A stretch of DNA of 64,000 bases from Rhizophagus irregularis (taxonomy: Eukaryota > Glomeromycota > Glomeromycetes > Glomerales > Glomeraceae): the NCBI RefSeq assembly GCF_026210795.1, contig NC_089444.1:3958501-4022500 (forward strand), given 5' to 3'. How positions within the stretch are numbered: the stretch's first letter is position 1; every line of letters begins with the position of its first letter. Below are positions 48,194 through 60,527 of this stretch, one piece after another. The notes beneath the pieces were generated by a model. The model saw only the letters and a list, made by a program, of their open reading frames with translations. It had not been told where the DNA came from and made no database searches. A program made the translations under genes and the position numbers.

Positions 48194-48639
48194 TTATTGA
48201 CTTTTTTTAATAGTTTTTTTGTATATATGTTCCTGGTGTAATGATAATGCTGGCTGTGAGGGCTGTGATGATGATGACGATGCTTCTGGGTGATACTGCT
48301 CCTGATAATCGACAAATCCAAATTTATCTGCATGTTTTAATAATATATCATTTAATTTATTTTTAAAGGAGGAAAATAAATTTCTACTTTTCCTTTCCTT
48401 ATTTTTCACATAAGAATAATTCTCAGATGTTGATAATCTATTGGATATATTATTAACTGATACATACACTTCATCAATATATTTATTATATTCATATAGG
48501 ACTACTTTATGTAATTTGGAATTATGAGTAATGACTGCAAAAACGTAGGCGGTATGATATTTTCAACAAGATCAACAATATTTTTTGTTAGTTTATCAAT
48601 GTCTTTGTGGAATTTTTTTGATTTATTATTGATGGTGGT

Positions 48640-48780
48640 AGTGGTGGTTGTGCTGTTGCTGCTAGTGGTGGTAGTAGTGGTGGCAGTGGTGGTACTGCTT
48701 GTACTGTTGCTGCTAGTGGTGGTGGTGGTGGTGGCAGTGGTGGTACTGCTTGTGCTGTTGCTGCTTGTGGTGATGTTATT
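48640..48780 (-). repeat. Trinucleotide-rich Ser/Asn/Thr repeat block
   Basis: Repeats of the peptide TTSSNSTSSTTTAT and (T)n, encoded by ACC/ACT/AGC/AAC codons. Three peptide units here versus one in the arm copies, so the block has expanded or contracted since the copies separated. Confidence 0.7.
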
Positions 48781-48886
48781 TTTTAATTTTATTAATTTAG
48801 AATTAATTTCCTCCTCCAAATTCTGAACTTTGGAGCTAAATTCTTTTAATTTATTAAAGGTCTCAAAGTCAACAACATCATCAATC

Positions 48887-49127
48887 TGGAAATTGTAGCT
48901 AAAAACGTCCGGAAAATGTTTATTTGTCTGGAATATGTCCGGAATATTGCAATATTCCGGACGTTGGAAAATTTCCATTTTCCGGAAAATGTCCAGAAAA
49001 TGTCTAGGAGGGTTCAGACCCAGCGTCCAGAAAGTGTCCGGAATATTGCAATTTTCTGGACGTTTTCCGGACACACGGACATTTTCCGGATGTTTTAGCT
49101 ACAATTTCCGGACATTTTTTTTTACAG
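48887..49127. mobile_element. Foldback element with TCCGGA repeats inside the coiled-coil gene
   Basis: The ends are inverted: GGAAATTGTAGCTAAAAACG on the left and TTTTAGCTACAATTTCC on the right, the right end continuing GGACATTTTTTTTTACAGGG, a relative of TATAGGG ends. The inside is packed with GTCCGGAA/TTCCGGAC palindromes. On the minus strand it begins GTAAAA and ends TTTCCAG, so it could in principle be spliced, but the flanking frames would not match. Confidence 0.65.
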
Positions 49128-49583
49128 GGCTGATGAATCCTTATATAACTTAAAATCATCATCATTTAATTTTCTTGTATTCCCCTGGGTAAATAATGTC
49201 TCTCTCAATGTTCTAGAAATTGTAGGCTTTATATTATTAAGAAAAGAAATAATTAGTTACATTCAATTTAATTGTTTGATACTATTACATTAATCCATTT
49301 TTAAAAATATATTATGTTTTTGAATAATACTACTTGTCTATAAATAACTTGGACTTCAAAGTATTACTCTCCACACCGAGAAAATATAGGATACAAAGCT
49401 CCATGTATCTTCCCATAAATAGATTTTTAAAAATGATGTTAAAAACAATGAATTAAAAAATATAAATACTGTAAAAGTTTGTTCATTGCTGTTATCTCTA
49501 ACAACAACTCTAGCAACTTGTGCACTTCTTGTTGTGCTTGGACTTACGAATTGTTGTGATCTAGATAAGCAGCTCATTATCAT

Positions 49584-50849
49584 AAATTATAAAAATGTGA
49601 TTAAAAAAAAAAGAAAAAAAAAGAAAAATCAAGAGATCAGTGAAAGTATTTATATACAATATCGTATTAAATCAAACTAATTCATGTGATGATCTTGATA
49701 ATTAAGAAATAACTAAGCCATACATATCTAAGCCTTATTTGCGATTAATGTAAGCCTTTAACTTGATTATTCATTATGGGGCTTAAAAAAAGTTGGGTAT
49801 TGGAAAAACTCATAAAAGTATTGAGTATTGTGATCAAAGCCACAAATTTTACAATAGTAATAAAACTAATTCATGTGATGATCCAGATTTAATAAGCCAT
49901 ATATAAGCCTTATTTGTAATTAATGTAAGCCTTTAGCTTGACTATTTTAAGAATTTTCGTATGGCTTAAAAAAGTGAAATATACAGTATAATGATTGTGT
50001 AATTTAAGTAGTTTGTGTAAATTTCAGTTTGTTCAGATTTTTTTTAATACGAACTTTTTTAACTTTTTTGTAATTATACTACATAATTATGACACTGTAC
50101 ATGTAATTATTTGCTTAACAATTTCATTATTTATTTATTATACAAGTATTATTATAAAATAAGACAGTTTACTAAAAGAAAATATAAAAAAAGTAACATT
50201 TCTTAGTAAATGATATTTTTTAAACATATCAAAGATATGATGATATCATGATTAAGTTTGGAAGTAAATTTGCGATTTTTACGTTAATTTTGATTAAAAA
50301 ATTAACGTAAAAAAAATTAAAAGCAAATTCTACCGTACATCGGATGATCAGAAACCAACATATAATCATAATATCAGTAAATACAATATATAAAATAAAC
50401 TAGGATGCAAGAATTTATATTGGCAGTTGAACCATAGTCTCTAGAGTTAAACTATCAATAATGACCGCCTACACGGATCATTTCAGCTCCATAAAAATTT
50501 TTTAGAAAATTGATCATATGTCTGAGTTCTTCTAGTAGAGTAAAAAACTAGAAAAATAATTATATTTTTTATTGCTTAGTTCATAGTTTGAGAATGCTTT
50601 GATGTTAAATTTAAACGAATCAGGTAAAATAATTTATTTGAAGTAGTTTATTATTTTATTAATAATGAATGGTTTTCTTGTCTAATTTTATTCAATAAAA
50701 TTAATCAGTTTTTTCGAAAATAGTCAGAGTATTATTTAATAAATTTAAGTTAGTATTTAAAAAATTTTATTAACTCAGGTTTAATATTATTCTTGTTCTT
50801 GAGATTCGAGACATTTAAAGATTTTTTTCTAGAAATATTCCGTCTGTTG
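49584..50849. other. Module tail, third copy, with unoccupied TTAA site
   Basis: Matches 14070-14757 and then 19175-19890 without the 4.4-kb transposon. The AAGCC repeats are at 49713-49975. The empty target TTAA is at 50252-50255 in ATGATATCATGATTAAGTTT. No gene seen; the plus-strand frame at 49486-49680 is antisense to exon 1 of the coiled-coil gene. Confidence 0.75.
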
Positions 50850-51105
50850 CCCTATAAAAAAGGAATGTTTAGAATATATACGTAAAATATACAATATACA
50901 TAAAATGTCTATAGAATGTCCATAAAATACTGTATATAAAAAATATACAAAATGGGCTCACTGTATATAAAATGTACAAAAAAGTATATGAGTCCCCTTT
51001 GCATATATCCTATGTATTCTATGGACATTCTATAGACATTTTATGTATAATGTACATTTTATGTTTATTTTATGTATGTTTTCTGAACATTCCTTTTTTA
51101 TAGGG
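50850..51105. mobile_element. CCCTATAAAAA foldback element, 256 bp
   Basis: Starts CCCTATAAAAAAGGAATGTT and ends AACATTCCTTTTTTATAGGG. The interior is nearly all inverted repeat (AAAATGTCTATAGAATGTCC mirrored by GGACATTCTATAGACATTTT). Compared with the empty site in the loop (about 19880-19895, CGTCTGTTGAAACAAG) it duplicated TTG, or GTTG if the last G is counted as target. Confidence 0.85.
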
Positions 51106-51469
51106 TTGAAACAAGTAATATTTTAATTTAAGTAAACGCGGTAAGATAATATTATTTATTAATTAAAGCTTTAATTTGTCAACTGCAAACGATCGGCAGA
51201 AAATGGGAATCTGGCGTGGCGTCAAATAAAAGTAAAAAATTATGTGAAAAAATTATTGTAAAAAACAAATTATTTGAAACTTTGGAATAAATATTATGTA
51301 TTAAAAAAATATGAAAAAATTACATAAATTTGCAGAAATGAATTTTTTACAGTTGACTCACAAATCACGAATTAAAATGTTTTTTAATATTGTTAAAAAA
51401 AAAAATGAATTAACTATCATACCATTAGTATATCATATGAATACTTAACAGTTAATGAATGTTAACGAT
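51106..51469. other. Module tail between two foldbacks
   Basis: Matches about 19893-20190 with small indels. No coding signal. Confidence 0.6.
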
Positions 51470-51656
51470 CCCTATAAAAAAAGAAAATTCGGAATTTGTC
51501 CTGAAAAGTATGGAAAATGTCCGGAAACTTTCCGTGCGTCTGGAAAATATTCGGAAACGGTCATGTTTTGGAACATTTTCCGGACGCTCGATTAAAATTT
51601 CCGGACATTTTCCATACTTTTCAGGACAAATTCCGAATTTTCTCTTTTTATAGAGG
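51470..51656. mobile_element. CCCTATAAAAA foldback element, 187 bp
   Basis: Starts CCCTATAAAAAAAGAAAATT and ends AATTTTCTCTTTTTATAGAGG; the long inverted arms include CGGAATTTGTCCTGAAAAGT and its complement. The target CGAT is single in the loop copy (near 20188) and duplicated here (51466-51469 and 51657-51660), showing a 4-bp target duplication. The arms differ in sequence from the 50850 element although the ends agree. Confidence 0.85.
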
Positions 51657-52904
51657 CGATAATTACTTTTTAAAGAATATGAAATGAAATTGGAATTTTG
51701 ACCGTTCTTTTATGTTGAATTCAGTTACTTAAGCTGATAGGCCTAATACATTAGCATCTTCACTTAAATATTTCAAATATTATAAATACAATGTAATTAC
51801 AGAACAAAGAAAAATCATCATATCCCTTTAACTTATTCAAATTCACCATATACTACGGATTTCCTTTCAGTTATTATAGTTATAAAGAATAAGAGAGTGA
51901 TAATTAACGATATTACACATAGTGAAAAGTGCTTTAGATCTATTCCGACAGAATATCTTCACGCGATTGTGACCCGAATATCATTAAAATTATAGAAAAG
52001 CCTGATTGCCGACGGAATCAGAAGGACAATAGTGTTTCTGACCTTATTACCTTAACTAAAAAATGATTAAGCTCGTTTCATATCATACGAAAAAATATTC
52101 CTAACCGAGATTAGATCGGTCCATCACATTTATTTGTCATCAATAACGCTGTTAAAATAGTGTGTCCTGCTACATTTAAAGCTTTTCGATTCTTTATACA
52201 TCAATGAAATTGTTAATTACCGATTAGGAAATAAAGTTAAATTATTCATACCAAGAGAGGAGAATAATGAAAGTGGAAAAATGTATCATATATTTTCAGT
52301 TCATCACCGTGCTGTTTTTACATCACTATACAACCATGATTATTAACAGTACACTTTAATACGTTTCATTTGATAATTAGCGTCTATTTATTAAAATTTA
52401 ATACTGTAACATACTACAAATTAACGAATAAATTTTTTATAAATATAAAAAGTTATAATGAATAACACGTATAAGTTATACATAGTAATTATTGCTATAC
52501 CCTATTATTTATATTATATCATAGAATAAAATAATAATACTTTTTTTTTTAAAAAAATATTTATATTGATATGTATATAATGTTAAAATATTTTTATAAA
52601 ATATTCCCTATAGGATCACACTGGTTCTGTTTGACTGATAATTTCATATATTAGTTTAGAAGATAATCAAATATCAACTTGTATATAATCTGACTAATTT
52701 AATAGCAAGATAAAATAATAAAAAATCGACGTAACCGCTTATTGTGTTATATCAGTATGAGCCAATAATAATACATGTTGAATTGAGCCTGAGATAAACA
52801 TTATTACTATTTTGGAGTGACTAATCCGACTGCTGCCCTCTATAAAAAATTTTCTGAAAAAAAACTCCGATGCACAAAAAAAAGTTAGCATCAAACGTGA
52901 AAAC
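51657..52904. other. End of module tail and leader of RBM25-like copy C
   Basis: To about 52390 it matches 20190-20907; to 52460 it matches the inverted 40.4-kb fragment. After that AT-rich sequence with a partial CCCTCTATAAAAAATTTTC end at about 52838. TTTAATCACGTGATTATTAA at 52917 is also found before copies A and B and marks a shared promoter or duplication edge. Confidence 0.55.
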
Positions 52905-55432
52905 TGAAAAGTCACATTTAATCACGTGATTATTAATAATATGGACTAATTAAACTTGTACTACTGACGTTACTCAACAGAAAAATGGATCCCTATTCCC
53001 TACCAGGACATTATGGTAGAGTTCCCGTTCTGATTTCTTCATTTATATTTATACCTAATATTTTACTTACTGTTATTCATAGCTCAATATCGAGTTTCTT
53101 ACGTTTTACTCCACCAGGCGGTCTTCTTACCTATGGACAAACCTCGCGAGGTGGCTATACTTCTGGTATTCCCACACAATCATGTACAGCTAATATGGCT
53201 CCTAGACCAGGTTATGGTATACCTTTGGATAGTATATCACCAATGGCAGCTCCAGGTTCAGAAATAGAAAGATTGCCAACTCTTTTCATTGGTGGGATAT
53301 CATGGAAAAATTCTCAAGGTAGTGATCAATTATTTAATTTTTGGTGGGCAATGAATGCTACTTGTCAACAAATTGACGATGATTTCCAATCGAAGGGATG
53401 GAGATTTTACTGAACACTATATTATCAAATGAACCTTGGAGCTTTAAAAGAAGGCGTAAATATTTGGAGATGCGATCAAGAAAAAACTTTGTATAATTTT
53501 CTTACGACCTACAACGCATATTATTTTGGATGCTAAAATTTTTTTTCCCAGATAGCTTTCGAATTTATCTTAGTCTTGAAAGCTTTAACATGAACATCTT
53601 CCGATGTGATTTTGTCAAATACTTTAGCTGACAATTTATTTTTGTTTTTTTTTGATTTACTTATCTGGCGATTACAAAGACTTGTGGTACATTAAAATCT
53701 TGGAAACGAGTTAAAGACCAATACGAAATCCAAAGGGGTTTTGAATTTGCGGAATATGCTGTGTACTGCGTTCTTTGCGTGTACTTGGTGGTGAAGGTTC
53801 GGGTGATGATAAAAAAGATAAGGGAGTTGTTCCTCCTACTTTGGAGGAAGGTGTTAATGGAAATCTTTTGAATTGGAACAAAAAAATGATGATGCTGAGA
53901 AGAAATTTCATGAATTAGAAAATGGCAAAAAATTAATAGTAAGCAATCATTTCTTGGTAAATTACTTTTTGACCTAATTCTTCATCTAAATACCATTTTA
54001 TCCACGCATATATATTATAGGTTAAAGCCGATGAAAATACAAGAAAATATCTTGGCTTCAAGGTCAAGAACGGTGGTCTATATTAAACTATAGAAATAAT
54101 TTTTTTTTTTTAGCTATCATATTTGATGTAAATTATTGTCTTTCAGAATTACTATACAAAGTTAGATAAAAGTGCCTTGTTATCAGTTATAATCGTTGTT
54201 GAAGACATGATGACTACTAAGTCACAGGATAGAAGAGTTCTGTCACCTTCAATAAATTCGCAGCATGAAAATAAACTAGCTCTTCGAGCATCACCAGCTA
54301 CAGAAATAAAAACAGAAGGATGATGACACAGATTTACCGGCTGATTTTCCTCTAGATCAAAAGGATCTTATTTATCGAGAAATAGAATACTTTCGAGAAC
54401 GTGCTGCAGCAAGAGAACGAGAGCGTCAGAGAGAAGAGGAAGAACGAGCAAATCGTAGAGATAAAGCTGAAAAAGAAAGAAAACGTTCACATGGAAGGGT
54501 AATTAGAGAGTAAGAACGGGAGAGAGAAAGAGAGCGGGATCGCGATAAAGATCGAGATCGGCAATATGGACATTATCATCAACCAGTAAAATTTATTCCT
54601 GCAAGAGAATCAAGACGCGAAACTTATATTTAGACGATAAAGAAGAGGAACAACGCAGACAAGCTAAAAGAAAAACTGAAACGGAAATGGCTTTTAAATC
54701 GGTATATTAAATTATTTAAAATTTTGTTTTTGGATTATATATACTGATTTTATCTTATATTAGAGAAAGACGATGGCAACATCATAGAGAAGAAACAATA
54801 GCAACAAATCGTGAACGTGAAGCAGAACGAGATCTAGATGTCAGAGAAAAACAAATTCGAAATCGGGAAATAATGGCGATAACTGAAAGTTAGCGGAATG
54901 GGACGATGACATTGAAGCTGGTAGAGGTCAAGAAGAATATCACAAAGACAGAGGCATATATCACATTCATCTTGTATCAATTTAACGGAGAAATTATGAA
55001 TTTTAACTTTTTTTATAATTTATGTAGATCTTGTTGCAGAGCACGTAAATTAGCTATCGTGGATGAAGCAGATAGGTTGCGTGAACAGCAAGAAATTGAG
55101 CTTGAACAACATCGATTACAGACGCTTAAGAAGAAAGAAAGCAGCGTGAAGATGCTATGGAAGTAGAATTAAATAATGAAAAAGAAATTTTAACGCTTGC
55201 CACAAATGGTACTTCACAAAATAATAGCGTTAAACCAAAACTAACTCTTAATCACGTCGCGCGGCATTAATGGCCTCAGCTGGAATTTGACGATGAAGAA
55301 GTGAAGGGATTGAATCAAAACGTAAACGTCGGATTTTAATTCCTTTAGAATATAGTGATAATGAGGACAATGAAAACAAAACCGAAGAAAGGAAAAAGAA
55401 AATTAGTTAAAGAATTAGTGGTAACTATACCA
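52905..55432 (+). pseudogene. RBM25/Snu71-like pseudogene, copy C
   Basis: In order: FTPPGGLLTYGQTSRGGYTS (about 53105-53165), NMAPRPGYGIPLDSISPMAA (about 53193-53253), RRM start LPTLFIGGIS (about 53275-53305), WKRVKDQYEIQRGFEFAEYA (about 53700-53758), an Arg/Glu/Asp block (54412-54580), RESRRET and the KRRILIPLEYSDNEDNENKT segment (about 55323-55385). It ends in the shared frame break KTEERKKKIS* and lacks the PWI domain, with unrelated sequence after about 55435. Several frame changes; not functional. Confidence 0.75.
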
Positions 55433-57009
55433 ACGGTTTAGTCTTCAGAAAGTTAACCGTAATTAATAACTAATAATATGGTTTTGAGAGTTAATATTAA
55501 AGAATCTTTATCATGCTAAACGATAAAAATTAAAATTTGCGTGATTTATTAATTAATATACTTATGATAAGATCATAAAATTGTTCGTGAAAGCCTGAAA
55601 GGCTTTTAAAAATCAAGATTGTATGAAAATTTATTTGTTAAGATAAATTAATCTAAATAAATTAATAATTCAAGTCTCGATAAAAAAAGGCTCGAAAATA
55701 GTAACATTATTTGGTAATAATCCGATAAAATGCAATATATAAAATTAGTCACAATGATGTCACATTAACTAGACGACTTAGGTTGATATTTAATTTTTCA
55801 GTTGTCTGACAGGTCAATACAAGCATTGTCTTCCAAGAAGGATACATATTATACTTTCCAATACTGAAGATTTGGATCTACTGGATTTTATGATCATGAT
55901 CCTTTTCGAATTGACACGCCACTTTAATTTATCTGTCACGGAGAAATAACGATTATGTACGTTCCTTATTCGGTTAAACGATGATATTGAGTATTATAGT
56001 ATAGTTGACGAAAATCTATACAGTATAGTTTTTTCTATACAGTATAATTTTTTATTTATACAGTATAGTTTTTATCTAGTATACAAGTATAACTGAATAC
56101 ATCACATCCGATCAATACGTAACCTGGATATTTTTAAAATATTGTAACCCACACGCGATTACGTTCAAGTTAAAACTCTAAAGTCAGAATTTCAATTTCA
56201 AATTGGAATTTTTGATTTGAATGTACAATTTCCGAAATGTGATCATAACCCGAACCAAATTTAGAGACATATTTAGTGTTTGATTATCGTCTTGAACTTA
56301 TGGCTTAAATTTACCAGAAGTATTGAAAATTGCAAATTAAATTCGGAGTTGGGCTACAACAGCATTTTAGTTTTGTAAAACTGAAGGAGACCCTTGTTTG
56401 ATTCTTTATATAAAATTATATACGCATATCAGCAGATTAAAAATGGAAAGAGAAGAAAGGAAGAGGCATGTTGTACAAATTGAAATAAATGCAAAGTAGT
56501 ATAACAATAGATTTTTCATAATCAAAAATTTTTTATTTCTTTTAAAATAAATTCAATAAAACTCCTGGTTACATTATGTTATTTTCATGTGTGTAATAAA
56601 TTTCATGTGTAAGATACTACTATTCAGTTATTGTTAGTACACAAAAAGAAAAACATTTATTGGAGTCAAAGAAATTGAAGACAATAATCTTGTTCGTGTT
56701 CATCCAATAAATGATGCTCCAAAAAAAAAATTTTTTTGAGAAACGAAAAGAAAAAGAATACAATTCTTATGGTGCAGATGGCGCAGTCTAAAATATTTTA
56801 TTAAATTAATAATACTTAAAAAATTAAAATATTTACAATCTATTTACTAAAATAATGTTGTTCATTATTCATATTCTATGAATTGACGCTCCATACTTCT
56901 GATTTAATGCTACTTCTAAAACCTGTAATAATAATAACTAGTAAAAGAGATTTTTGCAGTGTACAATTCCTATATATTTTTTTGGGAGGCAAGATCTTTT
57001 TCCTCTGCT
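55433..57009. other. Region between RBM25-like copy C and membrane gene C
   Basis: Holds (a) sequence without recognised genes to 55910; (b) about 55915-56350, the diverged copy of 10150-10500 including the LETYLVFDYRLEL fragment with stops; (c) a set of palindromic TATACAGTATAG units at 56008-56098; (d) 56380-56690, not present in the arm copies and unassigned; (e) 56690-57009, the 3' flank of membrane gene C. Confidence 0.5.
56008..56098. repeat. Tandem CTATACAGTATAG palindromes
   Basis: Three units TATACAGTATA(G/A)TTTTT in direct succession with spacing of about 21-24 bp, each a 10-12 bp palindrome, ending TCTAGTATACAAGTATA. Absent from the homologous arm sequence. Confidence 0.65.
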
Positions 57010-60000
57010 TTAATTCGCAACATTCGACCTTATGGATCTTATGGAAGCGGCGGATAAATGTCGATTTTTATTATATTCTTTAATTTTATCTAGTCGATGA
57101 TTCCATCTTATCAACGCATGATATGATCTTAAAATTAATTTATTTAATATAACTAATCCACCAGATGCAATTGCAAGAGATGGAATAAGATCATATGTTA
57201 TCACACTATTGTAATATAACCCTTGGATAATGATTTGAGGTATATCTTCAATAAAGATGCTTATGATACTACCACAAAGCATTATTTTTCTTGATCTTTG
57301 AGTCAAAGGAATCGAAAATACTTTAAGGCCAAATAAATCCGATGATAAGGTGTTTAATATTTGTATATCAATGGCTGAAAATAATGTGCACATTGATGAT
57401 ATTACCGTAGATCCTTTAACCCAATTAGAAAATGATTTATTCGTTGCCATTTCAGATACAAAAATATTTATGGCAAATAAAATATTTATTACAATAGGTA
57501 AAATAAAGAATATCATACTAAATAATAATAAATAAGAAAATTAGTAATCAATTAAATTAATTAAATTAATCTTCAAAATAATATAAATAAAATAATATTA
57601 AATGAAATTTCTTACGTTGGAATTTTTAAATGTGGTGTATTTTTAACTTTTAATAATACAAATACTAGATCTACAGCAAAATCTTGTATTATAAAATAGG
57701 TCTCAAATATTACAGAGTTTTTGGCTTCAGGATTTTTTCGACGAGCCAAAATATATAATATTATTAATACAATTAAACCTACTGTAAATATTATAATCAA
57801 CAAACGAAATTCTTCAAAATAATTTCCTGTAAAGTAATAGAATTAAAATTTAATAAAATATTAATCAAATACAAATGTCAAAAATATTTAATGAACACAC
57901 TTACGGGTCATTATAAGAGGTGCACTTTCATCAATTAAAGATGTATATTCATTAGATGAAAGTGCAGTAAACCTTTTTTGTTTGATCAAGGTTCTTAAAA
58001 TTTCAAATACTGTTTGGGAGTTTGGTTCAATTGCATGATCATCTTTAGCTTCCTTTATGTTAAATGACAATAATATTTTTTTTGGAGAAGTAGGGTCATA
58101 TTGCCATCTACCACTTGTCGATAATCTCTGTTCAGCTACTGGAATTGTTTTAGAAAATTCTCGAATCATATTCTTGAAAAATACTGAATGATTCATTTGG
58201 AGAAATTTTAAACTTCCTTCCTCATTTAATCGAAGTAATCCAGTAACTGAATCTGAATATCGTACCGTTTTAAGTGGTTCTAAATATAGTAATGGAATAT
58301 TAATTTTTCTATTTGATCATTAAAAAATATTAAAAAAAATGTGTATATTACCAGTTGAAAGCATCCAAATCTTATTACCAATTCCCATTAAAGGTTCATC
58401 TCTCTCTTGAGAGATAACAAAATTATTATCAACCAACACATAATAGGAGGAATTGGGTTGACTAAATGTACTTTCAAAAATCGGGATATGCACTGTGTAA
58501 TTGTCACTTCCAACAGTACATAGTTTATAATCTCCCGAAAATGTTTGTCTTAATAGAGCTTGTTTACTTGGATCATCACTTTGTTGAAATATCGAAACAT
58601 TCGCAGTTGATAACTTCACTGGAATGGTATATTTGATTATTATTTCTTTAATTGAAGGATCAACAACTTCATTAATAGCTGGATTTGTTGTTTCAATTAC
58701 GGGACTATAATAATCAGTACCTACAGATAAAAAAAAATATTAAATAAATATAAATAAATAAATATATATATATACCCTATAAAAAATTTTTCAGTAAAAT
58801 GATCATATATTTAAATTTCTTCAAAATAAAAACTAGAAAAATGATTATTTATCAGAGTTTTTTCCAGAAATTTTTTATAGGGTTGTAAAGAAAGAAAAGA
58901 AATTAAAATTAAAAGCTTACTACGATTATTCAATATTGGTAAAGATTTTAATAAAAATTCTAATTTATTGTTACTCTGATTCTTTATTCCAACAATAGTG
59001 TTATTTAGAGTAAACATATTAAAATGAAAGAACTCTGGCCCAAAATATCCCTGTGATTGCACATAATTGCCACTATTATCTAAAAGATAAAAATCCATTG
59101 CATCATAAATATTTTCCACAAGAAATCCTCCATAATATAAAATTTCCAAATCAATGTCTGTATTATTTGTTGGATTGGAAATTCTATTTAATTGTTCTAA
59201 GGCTCCAGTTGATAAAAATCTCAACTGATAATAATTTATCTCAGTCTGTGATTTATTCTTCTTAATATTTGTAATTGTATTATTTAATGTCATAATACAT
59301 ACATATCCTTCAGCATTATAAGTCACAGAGCATGATTTACTTGTTAAATTATTTAATTTTTGGGTAGTTTGATAAACAAGAGAAGGTATTGTGGGGGAAT
59401 CTGCACTTTCCCTTAGGAATGATACATAAACTCTCCAGTATTGAAGATTTGGATCTATTACTGATGATTCTTTTGTTTCATCATATTTTAAAATATACAT
59501 AAAACCAAAACCTCCATCTGTTAATAAAAAGTTTAAACTATCTACTAAGGTATAGGATAATAGATTTGGTGCATGAAATTCACCATTTTTACGTTCCACA
59601 ACTTCTCCTGTTGTAATATCTCTAAAATAAGGTAAAAAAGTTAATCAACTAAACAACTAATAAAATATTTTCAAAAAAAAACTAATTGTTACTATTCATA
59701 AAAATACTTACGGAAGACTAAACAAACGCCATGTTGCTATTCCTTCTTTATTTGGTTTTTCAATACTAATGAGACCTTTATTTGGTACAAAGCTACGTTC
59801 AACAAATCCATTAGCATTTCCTAAATATATTTCACTAAAAAAAAATATTATTATTAAATCATTATTATTAATTTTCATTAATGAGGATTTCCATCATTTA
59901 AACTTACTTTATAGTAGACTCATTGCTGTAATTAATTATTATGCCATATTTTCCCTCAACACCATTGTTTAATTTAATATAAGTTATCATTATATAATTT

Positions 60001-60389
60001 TTAGTTAAGGGTAAAATATCCGCAGTAATGGGACAAACTGCTTCCACAGGAAGAGTGTAATTAAAATCCATATATTTTATTCTTCCTGTTTTATCCATTA
60101 ATCGTAGATGTAGATAAGGCAACATGCATTCTGGTTTCTCATCTTCAAAGGCCATCCAAATCAGCAAAGAATTATCTAAAGTAAGGGTGAAGGTATTATA
60201 AAGTTGTAACCCATTAATTGGTTCTTTATAAATAAATGATATATCTTGGATTGATATACTATCTTGGAGGGATGTAGTTTGAGATGATGAAATGTTTTGA
60301 GAAGAAGATAGTACGTTTTGAGATAAAGCAAAAAAGCAACAGATGGATAATAAACAGACAAAGGTGATCAACATCTTTGAATTGAACAT
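57010..60389 (-). CDS. Multi-pass membrane protein, diverged paralogue (copy C)
   Basis: Exons 59908-60389, 59712-59834, 58921-59621, 58352-58720, 57905-58279, 57616-57826 and 57010-57517 join to 922 aa with all seven intron positions and phases as in copies A and B. Length changes between paralogues are all multiples of three (exon 1 +6, exon 3 +6, exon 4 -3, exon 5 -3), and no stop is present, which argues for selection on the protein. Signal peptide MFNSKMLITFVCLLSICCFF is unchanged; the membrane region keeps EDIPQ in place of EDVPQ. Divergence is concentrated in the ectodomain, as expected for a surface protein. Introns keep the same foldback in intron 3. The function is unknown. Confidence 0.85.
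58776..58884. mobile_element. CCCTATAAAAA foldback in intron 3 of copy C
   Basis: Begins CCCTATAAAAAATTTTTC and ends GAAATTTTTTATAGGG, about 110 bp, in the same intron and position as the 77-bp version in copies A and B. The interiors differ in length, which suggests internal loss in the A/B lineage. Confidence 0.65.
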
Positions 60390-60516
60390 TTTTACTAAGA
60401 GACTTGAAAAATGATAATGATAATTGATAAATTTTTTACTTGGAAGATAGACTTGAAAAATGATAATGATAATTGATAAATTTTTTACTTGGGAGATTAC
60501 AGCAGAATAACAGGAC

Positions 60517-60527
60517 ATTTATATATG
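60517..60527 (-). promoter_or_regulatory. TATA-like box of membrane gene C
   Basis: CATATATAAAT on the minus strand, about 130 bp before the ATG at 60389, matching the box of copies A and B in position. Confidence 0.45.

Larger units (their letters stand above)
48194..49583 (-). pseudogene. Ser/Thr-rich coiled-coil protein, third copy, interrupted
   Basis: Most complete version of this family. Exon 1 49470-49583 (MIMSCLSRSQQFVSPSTTRS..., 38 codons), GT-AG intron, exon 2 from 49226 with PTISRTLRETLFTQGNTRKL and NDDDFKLYKDSS, then a foldback element (about 48887-49127) that replaces about 48 bp present in the other copies, then DDVVDFETFNKLKEFSSKVQ, a block of three Ser/Asn/Thr repeats (48640-48780), NKSKKFHKDIDKLTKNIVDL, PPTFLQSLLIIP, and after a frame change YEYNKYIDEVYVSVNNISNR to the end at 48194. 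Host function unknown; the family appears to be a helical, low-complexity protein. Without the foldback and the frame change it would be about 300 residues. Probably inactive. Confidence 0.6.

Noticed and set aside
48524-48826. Plus-strand frame with long Val/Leu runs, resembling a membrane protein
   Set aside because: Antisense of the Ser/Asn/Thr codon repeats of the coiled-coil gene.
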